A DNA stretch of 64,000 bases. Source: Fen-999 sp044220545. Lineage in GTDB: Bacteria > Pseudomonadota > Gammaproteobacteria > Burkholderiales > Rhodocyclaceae. Made by a program: the position numbers and the translations under genes. Below the pieces are notes generated by a model. The model worked only from the letters and a program-made list of their open reading frames with translations, ran no database searches and was not told the DNA's origin. The stretch lies in assembly GCA_044220545.1 (NCBI GenBank), contig JBGAQX010000011.1, positions 51,840 through 115,839 of the forward strand, read 5' to 3'. This document shows, in pieces, positions 42,854-56,200 of the stretch (within the stretch, counting starts at the first letter, position 1; each line of letters opens with the position of its first letter).

Positions 42854-44646
42854 GGCGGTGGTCTGGTCTGTCGGTCGGCCTTGGGCTCTTGTGGCCCCTG
42901 GTCGCACCGGCCATGCCGCAACTGGATCTCGATGTGCGGCTCGATCCGGCCAGTCGCCAGTTCAACGCCACGGCCCGCATTGCCGACGAGCGCGGCGTCG
43001 GCGGTTTTCGGCTTGCGCCCGAATTCGAGATCACCGCCCTGTCGGTGGACGGCCGGCCGATCAAGCCGGAGAAACGGTTCGGCCAATCCGGCTACGCGCT
43101 GCCGGCCGGCAGCCGGCGGGTGGAGCTCGTCTATCGCGCGACCCTGAAGCCATTGGCGGCACTCGATCATCGCCAGGTGCTCGGCGACCGTTCGGCCACC
43201 GCCTCGCCGGAGGGCAGCTTTCTGCCGGCCGCGTCCGGCTGGTATCCCGCGCCCGGCAAGACCTTCGGCTACCGCCTGGCGCTCGCCCTGCCCGCCGGCC
43301 AGAAGGGCCTGGTGGCCGGCGATCTGGTCAAGGAATCCGATACCGCCGATGGCTATCGCGCCGAATTCGAGTTTGCGCAACCGGCCGATGGCATCGACTT
43401 GATGGCCGGGCCCTACACGGTTGGCGAGCGTGCGCTGAAGTTGCCCGGTGGCCGCGCCATTCGCGTCCGTACCTGGTTCCATGCCGACATCGCCGGCCTG
43501 TCGTCGGGCTACCTGGACGACTCGGCACGCTACATCGAGCGCTACAGCCGGCTGATCGGCGACTATCCCTTCGCCCTGTTCAGCGTCGTCTCCAGCCCGA
43601 CGCCGACCGGCTTCGGCATGCCGAGTCTCACCTACCTTGGCCGTGACGTCATCAAGCTGCCCTTCATCCGCGCCACTTCGCTCGGCCACGAGGTGCTGCA
43701 CAACTGGTGGGGCAACGGCGTCTATCCCGACTGGGAACGCGGCAACTGGTCGGAAGGGCTGACCACCTTCCTGGCCGACTACGCCTACAAGGAGGATGAA
43801 GGCGAGCAAGCCGCCCGTGAAATGCGCCTCGGCTGGCTGCGCGACTACGCCGCCGTGCCGCACGGCGAGGATTTCGCGCTGAAGGACTTCACGTCCCGCC
43901 ATCACGGCATCGCCTCCATCATCGGCTACAACAAGGCGGCGATGGTCTTCCTCATGCTGCGCGACAGGATAGGCAACCCCGCCTTCGAGCGCGGCCTGCG
44001 CCTCTTCTGGCAGCGCCACCGATTCAAGACCGCGAGCTGGGCGGATCTCGAAGCCGCTTTCGCCGAGGCGTCGGGCAAGCCGCTGAACGCCTTCTTCCAG
44101 CAATGGGTAGGGCGGCCGGGTGCGCCACCCTTCACCGGCGCCGATCCGGATTTCCGCGTCTGGCGGCGCGTCGATCCGGCGGTGTTCCCGCCCATCCTGC
44201 GCGAAGTCTTCGTCGCCCCCAAGGTCGGTTTGGCGGTGGTCGGCGCTGGCGACGAAGTGCGTTCGGCGGCGCTGGCCCTGTCCGCAAGGCTGCTCGATGG
44301 CCAGCCGGCGTCTGTCGCCGCGACCTTGCCGGCAAACGGTCCCGTGCTGGTCGTGGGGCTCACGCATGAACTGGATGCCTGGCTGGCCCGATACGGCTTG
44401 CCGCCGCGGCCGGATGCGGTGAAGGAGCGCGGCAGCGCCCAGGTGTGGGCGGGGCGGGACGGCAACGGACGTCCCTTCGCGGTCGTCGCCGCCCGCGACG
44501 CCGCGTCCCTCAAGGCGCTGGAACGCGGCCTGCCGCACTACGGCAAGCAGAGCTGGCTGGTCTTCGATGGTGCGCGGGTCAGCGAGAAGGCCGTATGGCC
44601 GCCCCGGGCCGCGCCGGCCGCCGTGGAGCGCGTTGCCCCGCGTTGA
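42850..44646 (+). CDS. M1-family (gluzincin) metallopeptidase, exported
   Basis: A 598-residue protein with a signal peptide (LGLLWPLVAPAMP). The catalytic zinc motif HEVLHNWWGN lies near residues 279-288, with the third ligand Glu in the NWSEGLTTFLADY segment 18-20 residues on. The aminopeptidase GAMEN exopeptidase motif is replaced by GFGMPS, so activity may be endopeptidase-like or reduced. A C-terminal domain of about 150 residues (from about 445) is unfamiliar. The start overlaps the ChaN gene stop as ATGA. Confidence 0.86.
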   Translation: MRRWSGLSVGLGLLWPLVAPAMPQLDLDVRLDPASRQFNATARIADERGVGGFRLAPEFEITALSVDGRPIKPEKRFGQSGYALPAGSRRVELVYRATLKPLAALDHRQVLGDRSATASPEGSFLPAASGWYPAPGKTFGYRLALALPAGQKGLVAGDLVKESDTADGYRAEFEFAQPADGIDLMAGPYTVGERALKLPGGRAIRVRTWFHADIAGLSSGYLDDSARYIERYSRLIGDYPFALFSVVSSPTPTGFGMPSLTYLGRDVIKLPFIRATSLGHEVLHNWWGNGVYPDWERGNWSEGLTTFLADYAYKEDEGEQAAREMRLGWLRDYAAVPHGEDFALKDFTSRHHGIASIIGYNKAAMVFLMLRDRIGNPAFERGLRLFWQRHRFKTASWADLEAAFAEASGKPLNAFFQQWVGRPGAPPFTGADPDFRVWRRVDPAVFPPILREVFVAPKVGLAVVGAGDEVRSAALALSARLLDGQPASVAATLPANGPVLVVGLTHELDAWLARYGLPPRPDAVKERGSAQVWAGRDGNGRPFAVVAARDAASLKALERGLPHYGKQSWLVFDGARVSEKAVWPPRAAPAAVERVAPR

Positions 44647-44688
44647 ATGTCGGCGCCGCCGGCGTTGATGAAACTCCCGCCGCGACGG

Positions 44689-46060
<1,372 letters not shown>

Positions 46061-46080
<20 letters not shown>

Positions 46081-46327
46081 GCCTCCACCCGTCCCGCCCG
46101 CGCAACTCGCCATTCAGCGCATCGATCACTTCCGCCCAGTCGGCATCGACCAGCACGCCCTCCCGCAGGAAGTCCGCCTGCCCGGCGGTCCAGAACGGTG
46201 CTTCGTGCAAGCGCACGGCGGCTGGCAGCGGGCTGTGCGCCGCGATGAAGCCGTCGATGGCGGCCGCGTCGGCGGGCAGGCCGAGCTGGGCGAACAGGTG
46301 GCTCATGGGGTGGACGGGCGCTTCCAT
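46061..46327 (-). CDS. DUF2789 family protein
   Basis: An 88-residue protein matching DUF2789 along its length (HLFAQLGLPADAAAIDGFIAAH, FWTAGQADFLREGVLVDADWAEVIDALN). The function is unknown. Its end overlaps the start of fumC by 20 bp, so the two are translated from one message. Confidence 0.85.
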
Positions 46328-46345
46328 GATCCAGCCGGCGCGCTG

Positions 46346-46396
46346 TCAGGCGATGGTGGCGAGGCGATCGGTGGGGGTGGCGATGTCGCTGGTCAT
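46346..46396 (-). CDS. 16-codon leader ORF upstream of DUF2789-fumC
   Basis: The minus strand has AAGGAG seven bases before an ATG at 46396, then 16 codons (MTSDIATPTDRLATIA) and TGA, 18 bp before the DUF2789 start. The ribosome site is better than that of either downstream gene. It may be a leader peptide or a remnant of a longer gene. Short length limits confidence. Confidence 0.45.
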   Translation of the reverse strand: MTSDIATPTDRLATIA

Positions 46397-46578
46397 GGCA
46401 AGCTCCTTCAGGAAGGGAAGACAGGCGCAAGACCAATATGGGATAGCCTAGTAAAATATTCAAGTATTATTCGACCCCCATCCGGCCCCTGTCACGTGGG
46501 ATAGCGCGAACCACGAACGGCTGTCCGGAACTACCCGGCCGGCTTCAGTTCCTTGGCCAGGGCCGCATGCCGGCGTCC

Positions 46579-47754
46579 CTATGGTTTTCCGGCCCGCACA
46601 TCCGGCGGCTGATAGCCATCGGTAAGCGTCAGCATGAAGGCGACGATATCGTCGATCTCGTCGTCGGCGAGGCCGAGTCGGCCCATTTCCTCCTGGTTCA
46701 CGTTCCGCGCCACTTCCGGCTTGGGCCAGCAGCCCAGGCGCAGCGCCTCCGCCTCCGTCACTTCGCCGCGGCAGCGCGGACGCACATCGCGGTCGTTGTA
46801 GAAGGCGACGACACCCCGCAGGGTTTTGAAATAGCCGTTGTGCATGTAGGGCGCGGTCAGCGCGATGTTGCGCAGCGTCGGCACCTTGAACTTGCCGTCC
46901 TCGGCGCGCCGTCGCACCGTCGCGCCCAGGCCCCGGTCCAGTACTCGCTTGCCTTGCGGGTTGTAGCCCCTCGGCAGGTCGTAGAAGGGGTTCTCCGGAT
47001 TGCGGGGCACGCCGAGGTTGTCGTAGGTGAAGTCGGTGAACAGCGGCAGGCCGCCGTCCGGCCGGCGCTGGCTGGGGTGGCAGGCGGCGCAGTTGCCCTT
47101 CTTCTCGTCGTTGAAGAGCCGCAAGCCGCGCAACTCCTGCGCGGTGAGCTTCGCTTTGCCCTGTAACCACGCGTCGTGCCTGGTGGTGAAGGGCGCCAGC
47201 TCAGTGGTTCGCTCGTAGGCGGCGATGGCGGCGGCGATGCGGTCGTAGGCGCGGTCGACGTCGTCGAGCGCGCCCTTGCCGAAGGCCGCTTCGAACTCCG
47301 GGGCGTAGGCCGCGCGCCGGACCTTCTCGACCACCGAACGCTTGTTGCGATTGGCCATCTCGACGGGATTCAGGAATGGCCCTTTCGCCTGCTCCTCCAG
47401 CGTCGCCGCCCGGCCATCCCAGAACTGGCCGCCGACGTAGTGGCCTTCCGCCTTGTCGAAATGGAAGGCGGGCGAGAAGGCCATGTACATCGCCGAGGGC
47501 GTGTTGCGATTGCCGAAACGATCGCGATGCGCGCCCTTGGACGTCGGCTGGGCGCGGTCGGGGTCGGTGAAGGCGGTGCCGGGATCGTGGCAGCTCGCGC
47601 ACGACTGGCCGGCCGGTTCGGACAGCGTGGCGTCGAAGAACAGCAAACGGCCGAGGGCGGCCTTCTCCGCGGCGGCCTCACTGGCATCTGCCGCGAATGC
47701 AAGCGACGCGGCGGCCCCGAGTGCGCCGATGACGAAAAGAGAGAATCTGCGCAT
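46579..47754 (-). CDS. MauG/CCP-family di-haem protein
   Basis: A 391-residue periplasmic protein with a signal peptide ending near AFAAD. Two haem motifs are present, CASCH near residue 55 and CAACH near residue 240, with FGNRNTPSAMYMAFSP, GGQFWDGRAATLEEQAKGPF and VPTLRNIALTAPYMHNGYFKTL. It is longer than classical CcpA and closer to the MauG-like group, which can oxidise proteins or act as peroxidases. The ATG at 47754 is chosen to place the signal peptide. No methylamine or tryptophan-tryptophylquinone genes are nearby. Confidence 0.87.
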   Translation of the reverse strand: MRRFSLFVIGALGAAASLAFAADASEAAAEKAALGRLLFFDATLSEPAGQSCASCHDPGTAFTDPDRAQPTSKGAHRDRFGNRNTPSAMYMAFSPAFHFDKAEGHYVGGQFWDGRAATLEEQAKGPFLNPVEMANRNKRSVVEKVRRAAYAPEFEAAFGKGALDDVDRAYDRIAAAIAAYERTTELAPFTTRHDAWLQGKAKLTAQELRGLRLFNDEKKGNCAACHPSQRRPDGGLPLFTDFTYDNLGVPRNPENPFYDLPRGYNPQGKRVLDRGLGATVRRRAEDGKFKVPTLRNIALTAPYMHNGYFKTLRGVVAFYNDRDVRPRCRGEVTEAEALRLGCWPKPEVARNVNQEEMGRLGLADDEIDDIVAFMLTLTDGYQPPDVRAGKP

Positions 47755-47862
47755 GGCGTGAAAGCGAGTCGTGGCGATACGCCGAATCATACCGCTCGAC
47801 CGCCGCGCCGCCAGATCGGCAGCGCGCGCATCAGGCTCAGCCAGGCGCTGTCCACGGGGTCC

Positions 47863-48837
47863 TCATTCGACCTTGGCGCGCGATCGGCCGGCCATCAACT
47901 TCTCCTTGCGCAGCGACAGCGCGACCGAGATGCCGATGAAGGTGGCGACCACGCCGAGCGAGAAGCCAATCGGAATCTTGTACAAATCGATCAACAGCAT
48001 CTTCACACCGATGAAGACCAGCACCGCCGCCAGGCCGTACTTGAGCAGCGAGAAGCGGCCGGCCATGTCGGCGAGCAGGAAGTACATGGCGCGCAGGCCG
48101 AGGATGGCGAAGATATTCGAAGTCAGCACGATGAACGGATCGCCGGTGATGGCGAAAATGGCCGGGATCGAATCGACCGCGAATATGAGGTCCGAGATCT
48201 CGACCAGCACCAGCGCCAGGAAGAGCGGCGTGGCGTAGCGGATGCCGTCCCTATGGACGAAGAAGCGCTCGCCGTGCAGGCCGTCGGTGATCTTCATGTG
48301 GCCGCGCAGCCACTTGAGCAACGGGTTGTTGGCCAGGTCCGGCTGCTCGTTGGCGAACCACCACATCTTGATGCCGGTGAACAGCAGGAAGGCGCCGAAC
48401 AGGTAGAGGATCCAGTGGAACTGGGCGATCAGCCAGGCGCCGGCGAAGATCATCGCCGTGCGCATGACGATGGCGCCGAGCACGCCGAACACCAGCACCC
48501 GCTTCTGCAGCTCCAGCGGGATGCCAAAGAAGGCGAACAACATCAGCCAGATGAAAACGTTGTCGACCGCCAGCGATTTCTCGATCAGATAGCCGGTGAC
48601 GAACTCCAGCGTCTTTTCATTGGCCAGTTCGCGGCCGGCGCTGCCGTCGAGGTACCACCACAGCCCGGTGGCGAAAAGGAAGGACACGGAAACCCAGACC
48701 ACCGACCAGGTGGCGGCCTCGCGCATGCTCACGCGGTGCCGCTTGCCACCGCCGACCACGAAGAGGTCGATGGCCAGCATCACCAGCACGATGCCGGTGA
48801 AAGCCGTCCAGAGCCAGACGTTGCCAATCGTGTCCAT
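47863..48837 (-). CDS. TerC-family integral membrane protein
   Basis: A 324-residue protein with about nine helices. It has the TerC family segments LEFVTGYLIEKSLAVDNVFIWLMLF and ISDLIFAVDSIPAIFAITGDPFIVLTSNIFAILGLRAMYFLL, with acidic residues inside helices. Family members are linked to tellurite tolerance and, in some bacteria, manganese export or metal loading of secreted enzymes. No yybP-ykoY-like manganese riboswitch is seen, as only 22 bp separate it from the TerB-like gene upstream. Confidence 0.92.
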   Translation of the reverse strand: MDTIGNVWLWTAFTGIVLVMLAIDLFVVGGGKRHRVSMREAATWSVVWVSVSFLFATGLWWYLDGSAGRELANEKTLEFVTGYLIEKSLAVDNVFIWLMLFAFFGIPLELQKRVLVFGVLGAIVMRTAMIFAGAWLIAQFHWILYLFGAFLLFTGIKMWWFANEQPDLANNPLLKWLRGHMKITDGLHGERFFVHRDGIRYATPLFLALVLVEISDLIFAVDSIPAIFAITGDPFIVLTSNIFAILGLRAMYFLLADMAGRFSLLKYGLAAVLVFIGVKMLLIDLYKIPIGFSLGVVATFIGISVALSLRKEKLMAGRSRAKVE

Positions 48838-48859
48838 ATGTTCTCCCTATGTTCCCCGT

Positions 48860-49363
48860 TCAGCCGTAAAACGCCTCGGGCGGCAAGGCATGGCGGCGGT
48901 GGGCGAATCCCGCGCGGACCGGTTTCCTGTCCACGCCCCAAGCCTCCATGGCGCTCCGGAGCAGTGTCTCCTCGCCATCGGTGAAGCGGCCGTCGCTGCT
49001 CACCACGGCGACGATCAGGCCCAGCACACGCTCCCGCGCCCGCGGGTCGTCAACTTCGGCGAAGAGGCCGGCCAGCAAGGCCGGTGACAGCCGGTAGCCG
49101 CCGAAACCTTCGGATAGCTTCGCCGCGTCGGCACAGAAGTCGTAGAGCACCCGCACGAAGTTCTCGCGGCTGATGCCCAGCGCGGCGAAGGCGCCGCGAC
49201 GGTTGAGTACTTCGAGTTCCCTTTCGTCGAGCCGGCCGTCCGCCAACAGGGCCAGGACCACCAGTCGCGCCATGGCGCGCGGGCTGTTGGCGGGATAGCT
49301 GCGCATCGGGTACACCTTGTCGATGCGGGGCGGAAACGTTTCGCGGGTTTGCATCGTCATCAT
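48860..49363 (-). CDS. TerB-like tellurite-resistance domain protein
   Basis: A 167-residue cytoplasmic, mostly helical protein. It contains the TerB-type pattern LVVLALLADGRLDERELEVLNRRGAFAALG and LGLIVAVVSSDGRFTDGEETLLRSAMEAWG, two copies of the D-G-R-hydrophobic-x-E unit that binds metal in TerB relatives. The ATG at 49363 follows GAGGAG. It probably forms an operon with terC. Confidence 0.82.
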   Translation of the reverse strand: MMTMQTRETFPPRIDKVYPMRSYPANSPRAMARLVVLALLADGRLDERELEVLNRRGAFAALGISRENFVRVLYDFCADAAKLSEGFGGYRLSPALLAGLFAEVDDPRARERVLGLIVAVVSSDGRFTDGEETLLRSAMEAWGVDRKPVRAGFAHRRHALPPEAFYG

Positions 49364-49486
49364 GGTCGACTCCTCGGCTACCGCGCTACGGGGAATCCGC
49401 GGCGCATGGCGGCAATCTACGACCAACATCAATTCCAATAAATGGATAATAGTGGATACGATACTTCCGTTTGCTGGAAACATTAA

Positions 49487-50389
49487 ATGAAACCGGACGA
49501 CCTCAATTTCCGCCACCTGCTCTACTTCTGGGCTGTGGCCAAGGAAGGCAGCATCACCCGCGCCGCCGAGCGCCTCGGTCTCTCGGTACAGACCATCAGC
49601 ACCCAGCTCGGCCAGTTGGAGCGCCAACTCGGCCAGGCCCTGCTGGCGCCTCAGGGGCGTTCCCTGGCGCTCACCGAGGCCGGGCGAACCGCTCTCACCT
49701 ACGCGGACCAGATCTTTCAGACAGGCGACAGGCTGCGTCACGCGCTCGCCGAACCGGTCGCCAGCCGCCCCCGGTTCGCCGTTGGCGTTACCGATGCCGT
49801 GCCCAAGCTGATCGCCTTCCATCTGCTTGAAGGGGTGCTGCGCCCGCCGCTGTCGGTGCGGCTTGAGTGCATCGAGGGCGATCTGGACACGCTGCTGGCG
49901 GAACTGGCACTGAACAGGCTCGATCTGGTGGTTGCGGATCGTTCCGCGCCGCAACGGGCCAACCAGCGGCTCCATTCGCGACTGCTGGGCAATGTCGCCA
50001 TTGCCCTGTACGGCACCGAAGACCTGTGTCGAGGTTACGCCGCGAGCTTCCCGCACAGCCTCGATGGCGCGCCCATGCTGCTGCCCGCCCGCGGCGATCC
50101 GCTGCGCGAAGTCGTCGATGCCTGGCTCGAAGCCCATGAATTGCGGCCGCTGGTCATCGGCGAGTTCACCGATAGCGCGTTGCTCAAGACCTTCGGCCGT
50201 GCCGGCCTCGGCTTGTTTCCCGCGCCGGCGGGGATGCACACGGACATCCAGGCCCAGTTTGGCGCGGTGCCCCTGGGTATCCTGGAGGGCGTGACCGAGA
50301 GCTGGTATGCGATTGCCGGCCATCGCCGGGTGCAACACCCGGCCGTCGCCGCGATCCTGGCGTCGGGCGCCATCCGTCTCACGGTGTGA
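49487..50389 (+). CDS. nhaR: LysR-family activator NhaR
   Basis: A 300-residue LysR regulator. The HTH (residues 8-66) reads NFRHLLYFWAVAKEGSITRAAERLGLSVQTISTQLGQLE, the characteristic NhaR start. NhaR activates the Na+/H+ antiporter gene nhaA and osmotic genes in E. coli; no nhaA lies here, so the local target is unknown. It is divergent from terB/terC, with a 123-bp shared region rich in A/T near the start. Confidence 0.88.
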   Translation: MKPDDLNFRHLLYFWAVAKEGSITRAAERLGLSVQTISTQLGQLERQLGQALLAPQGRSLALTEAGRTALTYADQIFQTGDRLRHALAEPVASRPRFAVGVTDAVPKLIAFHLLEGVLRPPLSVRLECIEGDLDTLLAELALNRLDLVVADRSAPQRANQRLHSRLLGNVAIALYGTEDLCRGYAASFPHSLDGAPMLLPARGDPLREVVDAWLEAHELRPLVIGEFTDSALLKTFGRAGLGLFPAPAGMHTDIQAQFGAVPLGILEGVTESWYAIAGHRRVQHPAVAAILASGAIRLTV

Positions 50390-50456
50390 GAAGGATGGAT
50401 CGGCGCCCGACGATCCGTCCGGTGGCGCCGCGCCGCTTCGCCCCGGCGCCGGCCGG

Positions 50457-50861
50457 TCAATGGCGAGAAGGCAGGCGGACGAGTACGACCGTGCCAACCA
50501 GAACACCGACCGCCACCAGGCCTTGCAGCCACGGCCGGCCGGCCAGGAACCAGATGGAGACGCCGGCGGTCAGCGTCATCGCGGCCAGGCCAATGTGCTT
50601 GATCCGGCGCGGAACGCTGCGGTGCTCTTCCCATTCGCGCAGCATGGCGCCGAAAGTCCGATTGCGCAGTAGCCAGGCATGCGCGCGCGGCGAGGCCCGC
50701 ACGAAGCACGCGCCCGCCACCAGCACGAAGGGCGTGGTCGGTAGGCCCGGCACGACGATGCCGATCAGCGCCAGGACCAGGGCAACCACGCCGCCCAGCC
50801 AGAGCAGCGCGCGGACGGTCGGCGACGAGTGGAGGCGGTCGGATGCGTGGAGCTCGGACAT
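50457..50861 (-). CDS. ybaN: YbaN family protein (DUF454)
   Basis: A 134-residue inner-membrane protein with three or four hydrophobic helices and the family pattern LIGIVVPGLPTTPFVLVAGACFVRASPRAHAWLLRNRTFG. The function is unknown. It stands alone between nhaR and katG. Confidence 0.87.
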   Translation of the reverse strand: MSELHASDRLHSSPTVRALLWLGGVVALVLALIGIVVPGLPTTPFVLVAGACFVRASPRAHAWLLRNRTFGAMLREWEEHRSVPRRIKHIGLAAMTLTAGVSIWFLAGRPWLQGLVAVGVLVGTVVLVRLPSRH

Positions 50862-50926
50862 GAGGACCGGTCAGTCATGGCGGGACGCCGAATCATATCG
50901 TTCGCCGCCCCGCCGCGATCACCCGG

Positions 50927-53095
<2,169 letters not shown>

Positions 53096-53212
53096 GGTGT
53101 TCTCCTCGTGGTTTGTTGCTACACGAGTCATGCTAGGCGCCTGGCGGTCATCAAGCCAATTGAACGTTCCGAAGAGAGGAATAGCCGGTGGCTATTGCCG
53201 AGGGGCGAGGGG

Positions 53213-53239
53213 GAAAAGTCAGCCGTGGTGAGACGCCAC
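53213..53239 (+). repeat. Boundary repeat copy A (katG/hsdR gap)
   Basis: GAAAAGTCAGCCGTGGTGAGA at 53213-53233 matches 20 of 21 positions of copy B at 60792, allowing one deleted base, and is followed by CGCCAC. On the minus strand GTGG/CCAC followed by TTTT could end hsdR transcription. The rest of the 195-bp gap between katG and hsdR shows no gene. Confidence 0.6.
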
Positions 53240-53290
53240 TCGGAACGGCAGGACTAATGACTACACGTCGAACAAGGTCGTCGACCCGTA

Positions 53291-56200
53291 TCAGGTGTAG
53301 GGAGATGTATCCCGCTCAGGGTAGGACTCAAACACATGCTCGAAGACCGCCGAGCATTTCTGGTTGTAAAGCTCCGGCGTATAGGCCCGGGGCAGGCCCT
53401 CATCAAGGGTTGCCTTTATGGCCTCAGCCAATCGTGCTCGTGCCTGTTGCTTCTGCCGCCAATTGAGGACCAGCAAACCTTTCAACTTGTCGAGTAACTC
53501 CCGCGCAACCTTCTTTACCTCGGCGCGCTCTTCGGTACTCAATGCAGGTGCCGGCCGCGTGAGGATGTCGAAGATGACCAACTCCTCCTCGCTCATGTTC
53601 TCTCGCACATGCCGTTCCTGTTCGTCGTTCAGGCTGTTGGAGAGCTTCACCAGTTCCTCGAATAGCTCCTCAATGCTGCGGCTGCCGGCGTTGTAGCTTT
53701 CGATCAGCGCCTCGAACTTCTCTGCGAAGTCAGCACGGGTACGGTTCAACTGAATCATCTTTTCCAGTTGGGCGCGAATAGCGGCCTTGAGCACTTCGAG
53801 GTCGGTGTTCTTGTGCTTCGATTCCCTGAATCGTTGCGCCAACACCTCGAAATTGATCTTCGACAGGTCGAGCGCTGGCGGCCCGGACTGGCGGATTTCG
53901 TGGCCGGTGATGGATTCATCGAGCAGGCCGTTGATCCGGTTCATCACCTGCGAGATATCCGGCGGGTTCGGGCTCAATTTGGCGCGGATGGCTTCGGCCA
54001 GTGTCGTCAGGCAGGCGACACGACTGGCGAACTCCAGCGCCGACGGATCGGGTTTCACGGCTCGGTAGAGCGTGCTCACAAGCCGCTCATGGGCAAGAAA
54101 GTCGCGGCGCAGCGGGTCAGGCGAGATCAGCGCGTTCATGCCGTCATGGATGCGCGACAGGCGCTCCATGCTGCCGGCCGCCGTCGCCTCGATATCGGCC
54201 AGCACCACCTTGTGCGCAGCGCAGAAAGCCGTGGCAGCCACGACCGACTTGCGCAGTTCTTCCACCAGCTGCTGCTTGTCCTTGACCGGGCTCTTGCCGT
54301 CCTTGCCCGCGCCGTAGATGGCCAGCGCCTTCTCCAGTGAGGTGAACACGTTGGCGTAGTCGACGATGACACCGCTGTGCTTGCCGGGGAAGACTCGGTT
54401 GGCGCGCGCGATGGTCTGCATCAGCGTGTGGTTGCGCATCGGCTTGTCGAGGTAGACCGTCGAGCAGCTCGGCGCGTCAAAGCCCGTCAGCCACATGGCA
54501 CAGACGAAAGCCAGACGGAGCTTGTCGTCCGTGTCCTTGAACTTCTCGTCCAACCCCGGCTGAGATTCGTTCATGCGCTTGCGATGCGGCTCAATGTTGA
54601 GACCCAGCGCCTGCATCTGCTGGATCTCGTTCTGCCCCGGCGAGACGATCACTGCCATGTCGGTGCTGGTCAGCACGTCGAGCCGCTGCTTCAGTTCGGC
54701 CATGCGCAAGTCACGGCGCGCCTGTTCGGGAGTCATGCCGCCACCCGACTGATACGCCAGTTCGCCAAGTTCCTTCTGCACCCGTTCTGTTTCCGCCGCC
54801 CAATGCACCTTCACCTTGTCGTACATGCGAAGGGCGGTGGCCTTGTCGATCGACACCACCATCGCCTTGCCGACGAAGCCGCGCCCAAGGAAGTGCCGCA
54901 CAACGTCCTGGGCCACGGCTTCCAGCCGGTCGTCGCGGGTGATGAGGTGGTACTGTCGCCCCAACACCTTCTCGAGCTTGGCCTCTTGATCAGCATCGAG
55001 GTCGGCATCCTCAATGAGCTGGTAGATGTCTTCGTTCAGGTCGGGATTAACCAACTGCAGTTCCGGCGTGCGGTTCTCGTAGAACAGCGGCACGGTGGCG
55101 CCGTCCTCGATGGACTGTTGGAAATCGTAGATCGAGACATAGTCGCCGAAGACTTCCTTGGTACGCTCTTCGCCAGCAATCAGCGGCGTGCCGGTAAAGG
55201 CCAGGAACATCGCCTTGGGCAGCGCTGCGCGCATGTTGAGTGCCAGCGTGTCGTACTGGCTGCGATGCGCCTCGTCGGTCAGCACAATCACGTCGGAGCG
55301 GTCGCAGAGCAATTCGGGCGTCTGGAACTTGTGCACCAACGTGAAGACGTAGCGATGGTTGCCGCGCAGCAGCTCGCGCAGGTGGGCACCACTGGCGGCA
55401 TGGCATTCGTCGCCCTCCGCTTCCGACACCGCCCCGGTGGTCTTGAAGGTCTTGGCGATCTGCTCGTCCAGTTCCACGCGGTCGGTGACCACCACAAACG
55501 TCCAGTTGCCTGCCAGCTTCCTCAGCACCTTTTGGGCGAAGAAGACCATCGAGAAGCTCTTGCCGCTGCCCTGCGTCTGCCAGAACACGCCGCCGCGTCC
55601 ATGGCCCAGTTTGCGGGCCTCGAGCATCGAGGCAATGGCGTTGTTGACGCCTAGGAACTGATGGTTCTGACCGAGAATCTTGACCAGTCCGGCCTTGTGT
55701 TCGGAAAAGAGCGTGAAGTTCTCGACTAGATCAAGCAAGCGGCTGCGGTCGCAGGTGCCGCGCAGCATGACTTCCAGTGACACGCGGCGCGGTTCGTCCT
55801 CGCGCTCAATGCGCTTCCACTCCACCCAGCGCCCCCAGTCGGCGGTGAGCGAGCCAACGCGGCTGTCAGTGCCGTTGGATGCGATGAGCAACGCGTTGCT
55901 CCAGAACAAGGCCGGAATCTGCTGCTCGTAGTGGGTCAGGTTCTCGTCGAAGGCGGCCCGCGCCGGCACGCCGGGCTTCTTGAGTTCTATCACCACCCAG
56001 GGCAGACCATTGACGAAGCCGACCAGATCGGGCCGGCAGGTGTAGAGACTGCCGACGACGCTGAACTGGCTGACCAGCAGGAAGTCGTTGTTCTCGGGAT
56101 GCTCCCAATCCACCACACGCAGGCGTTCGGTCTTCTGCCCGCCGTGTTCCCTGTCGGGCACATACACCGTGATGCCTTCCTTGAGCAACCGATAGATCTC

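Noticed and set aside
41680..44646. A 988-codon frame fusing the ChaN region to the M1 peptidase
   Set aside because: The first 390 codons are an out-of-frame reading of the ChaN-PDZ gene; the peptidase has its own start and signal peptide at 42850.
47863..48837. Manganese (yybP-ykoY) riboswitch before terC
   Set aside because: Only 22 bp separate terC from the preceding gene, too short for the aptamer, and no such motif lies before terB.
48860..50506. A 548-codon minus-strand frame extending the TerB-like protein through the nhaR region
   Set aside because: The upstream part is the antisense of nhaR; GAGGAG and the ATG at 49363 give a normal TerB-like protein.
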